Shown here: positions 62,071 to 64,000 of the stretch, in pieces | Position numbering within the stretch: the stretch's first letter is position 1 | How the letters are laid out: each line of letters begins with the position of its first letter | Assembly (NCBI RefSeq): GCF_014205155.1 | Contig: NZ_JACHMX010000001.1 | Span: forward strand, 3,906,001-3,970,000 | Direction: 5' to 3' | Source: Amycolatopsis umgeniensis | GTDB taxonomy: Bacteria > Actinomycetota > Actinomycetes > Mycobacteriales > Pseudonocardiaceae | Length of the DNA stretch: 64,000 nt | Program-made: the position numbers and the translations under genes | The notes under the pieces: model-generated | The model's input: the letters and a program-made list of their open reading frames with translations, nothing else | What the model was told of the DNA's origin: nothing | The model's database searches: none

Positions 62071-64000
62071 TTACTGGCCGTGAGCGGTGTCGGACCCGGT
62101 GGTGGCGCCCGCGGCGACCACACCTTGCTGACCTTCGATTTCGTAAACCGACGCGTCGTTGTTGTGGAAGACGCGCTTGAAACCCGGAGTGATGTCGAGG
62201 CGCTGGAGGCCCACCGCGGACTGCGCGTTGGGGGCCACCTTGCCCTTGCCGACGAGCACGTAGCGCACCTTGAGGTCGGTGAGCGCCTCGCGCACGCGCG
62301 GCTCGCGGTTGATGTCGTTCAGGAACACGCTGAGCCAACCGGCCTTGGTGGAGAACTCGGCGCCGTAGTTGGTCCATTCGACCGGCTGGGCCCCGGAAAG
62401 GGCGTACATCCACACCGAGCCGTCGGCCTTGTCGTTCATCACGCGCTCGCCCGGTACGACGTGCTTCCCGAGCCAGGCGTAGGCCTCTTCCTCGCCTTTG
62501 CTGACCGAGGGGCCGTCCGCGCCGTAGTTCAGCGCGAGCCGCGCGGAGTTGCGGCCTATGTAGCCGCCGCGGCTCAGCACCGTGACGACCAGCCCGATCA
62601 CCAGCGCGCCCGCGATGGCCACGGTGACCGGGTTCAGGTTCGGTTTGCGCTCGCCGATCTTCTCTGCGAACTTGCCCGACGCGGTGTGCACGAACTCGCC
62701 GAACGCGACGGCGCCCGCCAGCGGAACGAGCGCGCCGAGCCGCCAGTGGTCGTTGTAGAACGGCCCGGTCAGGGTGTGGATGAGCGGGGTTTCGAGCGAG
62801 ATCGTCGCGGCGAACAGACCGCCGAGGACGACGTACGCGCCGACCATCCAGAGCATCCGCCGGTGCCGGACCAAGAAGAACACCCCGATGATGGCCGGGA
62901 TGCCGATCCACCACTGCGGGAACGCCGCCATCGGCGAGAACGTGATGGTCTGCCCGAGCGCGCCGGACACGCTGGTCTCCGACGCCCAGTACGCGCTGGT
63001 CACTCCGCCCGCGTTGTAGAGCGCGGGAAGGACCTGCGGCACGCCGAGCAGAGCCGCCATCGCGATCGTGGCCACCAGTGAGGCCGCGCTGCGGCGCCAG
63101 CCGATCTTCTCGAGGCGGAACAGCACCGCGAGCAGGATCAGCAGGAAATAGACCATGATCACGAAGATCAGGCTGGTGTGCAGGCCCGCCAGCCCGGCGA
63201 CGCCGACCCCGATCGCGACCGGCCCGGCGATGCCGTGCGGTTTGAGCAGCAGGCGGGCTAGCGCGAGCATCGCGGGCACGAGCGCCACCCCGGCGACGTA
63301 CGGCCACAGCGGGCCGCGCCACAGCGAGTCGTACGGGAACGCGGTGAACCAGGTGGACACGGCCGCGGCGGCGGCGGTCGCGAGGACCGGCATGCGCCAG
63401 GCGCGGCACATCGCCGCGACACCGACCGGGACGGTCAGCACGACCATGAGCGCCGCCAGGTTCAGCGTCGGCATCATCGTCAGGCCGCCCTTGCCGAAGA
63501 CCAGGGCGAGCAGCGCGTGGTAGGTGTCCGGGTAGAAGTAGTCGGTCTGCCGCGGCAGGTTCGCGATGGTGCCGACCGTCGACGCGCGCGCGTCGCCGTG
63601 CTCGGCGATCCAGCGCACCAGGTTGCCGTGGAACGGGGCGTCCCAGCCCTGCTGGACGTTGTCCAAGGTGTGCGAGCCGCGCAGGAAGGTGACCGTGCCG
63701 ACGCCGAGTCCGACCAGGACACCGGCACCGATCAGCAGGTGGTCGCGCAGGGAGCGGCTCGGAGTGTCCTCTTCGTCCTCGGCCCAGTCAGGGTGCCGCT
63801 TCGCGGTGAAGCGAAGCACGAGGAACGAGACGCCGAAGCCGACGACGGACAGCAGCAGGACCCACAGGCTGACGTTCAGCATGGTCCAGCGGATGCCGAA
63901 ACCACCGAGGATCGGGATGCCGATGGCGACGAGGCCGAAGGTCAGCAGCGGGGCCGCCGCGGCGAGTGTCCAGCCGCGCAGCCTGATCGCGGCGCCGAAG
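62071..64000 (-). CDS. large polytopic membrane protein (DUF6541-like), N-terminus outside window
   Basis: The minus-strand frame runs unbroken to the window edge (codon at 63997-63999). The internal ATG at 63882 is probably not the start: upstream codons encode more membrane sequence (LAAAAPLLTFGLVAIGIPIL). About 12 further spans follow, then an extracytoplasmic C-terminal domain (about 180 residues, with NYGADGPSVSKGEEEAYAWL). The layout resembles DUF6541/GT-C-like envelope proteins, which may transfer lipid-linked sugars. A GT2 synthase and DUF2304 lie downstream in the same operon. Confidence 0.82.
   Translation of the reverse strand, partial: FGAAIRLRGWTLAAAAPLLTFGLVAIGIPILGGFGIRWTMLNVSLWVLLLSVVGFGVSFLVLRFTAKRHPDWAEDEEDTPSRSLRDHLLIGAGVLVGLGVGTVTFLRGSHTLDNVQQGWDAPFHGNLVRWIAEHGDARASTVGTIANLPRQTDYFYPDTYHALLALVFGKGGLTMMPTLNLAALMVVLTVPVGVAAMCRAWRMPVLATAAAAAVSTWFTAFPYDSLWRGPLWPYVAGVALVPAMLALARLLLKPHGIAGPVAIGVGVAGLAGLHTSLIFVIMVYFLLILLAVLFRLEKIGWRRSAASLVATIAMAALLGVPQVLPALYNAGGVTSAYWASETSVSGALGQTITFSPMAAFPQWWIGIPAIIGVFFLVRHRRMLWMVGAYVVLGGLFAATISLETPLIHTLTGPFYNDHWRLGALVPLAGAVAFGEFVHTASGKFAEKIGERKPNLNPVTVAIAGALVIGLVVTVLSRGGYIGRNSARLALNYGADGPSVSKGEEEAYAWLGKHVVPGERVMNDKADGSVWMYALSGAQPVEWTNYGAEFSTKAGWLSVFLNDINREPRVREALTDLKVRYVLVGKGKVAPNAQSAVGLQRLDITPGFKRVFHNNDASVYEIEGQQGVVAAGATTGSDTAHGQ

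Noticed and set aside
62071..63882. The large membrane protein starting at the ATG at 63882
   Set aside because: The frame stays open to the window edge and encodes another hydrophobic segment, so the gene most likely begins outside the window.

Overview
The window is chromosomal DNA from a high-GC actinobacterium, most likely a Pseudonocardiaceae member such as Amycolatopsis. This is inferred from base composition, frequent GTG starts and gene order; no 16S gene is present to confirm it. The backbone at 1-20300 follows the Mycobacterium tuberculosis Rv3670-Rv3683 order: an epoxide-hydrolase-like tail, marP, nudL, a TlpA-like thioredoxin, nth, a small membrane protein, crp, beta-lactamase-fold hydrolase, ridA, a small DUF4177 protein, two Get3/ArsA-type ATPases, whiB4, ponA2 and a metallophosphoesterase. 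Inserted in it are an MFS exporter paired with a second DNA-clamp (DnaN) paralogue, a secreted lipase and two conserved proteins of unknown function. A tRNA-Pro(CGG) follows.

From 20400 to 21160 lies a repeat-rich spacer with large inverted repeats, two facing DnaA-box-like sites and a degenerate tandem array. 21164-37842 is a varied metabolic and stress region: methyltransferase, S9 peptidase, tautomerase, glutamate decarboxylase-like enzyme, Dps, Ohr, flavin reductase, esterase, secreted protein, catalase, a second MFS transporter, lipoprotein, RtcB RNA ligase and an M48 protease with a partner. 37931-47508 holds asd-lysC (with an internal beta-subunit start) and leuA behind a leucine leader peptide. 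Between them are a nitroreductase, a drug exporter with divergent regulator, a GAF-ANTAR regulator and the wreck of a cheB gene.

47813-53808 holds regulator-target pairs: peroxiredoxin/TetR, LysR/EamA, SDR/CGNR. It also holds an Erm 23S rRNA methyltransferase with an apparent drug-sensing leader peptide and a WhiB7-like promoter. 54109-59920 is a complete five-gene dipeptide/oligopeptide ABC importer. 60315-64000 is a cell-envelope glycosyltransferase cassette: kinase, DUF2304, GT2 and a large membrane protein cut by the window edge.

The most unusual content is non-coding. There is a C-rich triple-hairpin RNA candidate downstream of crp, and two distant copies of a ~155-bp structured repeat whose stems differ by compensating changes. 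Families of intergenic inverted repeats have arms that are themselves palindromes, including a 57-bp element present twice, identical but flipped. A 21-bp-period mirrored array follows leuA. Many genes appear to use leaderless transcripts, with a TAnnnT-like box 6-7 nt before the start codon.
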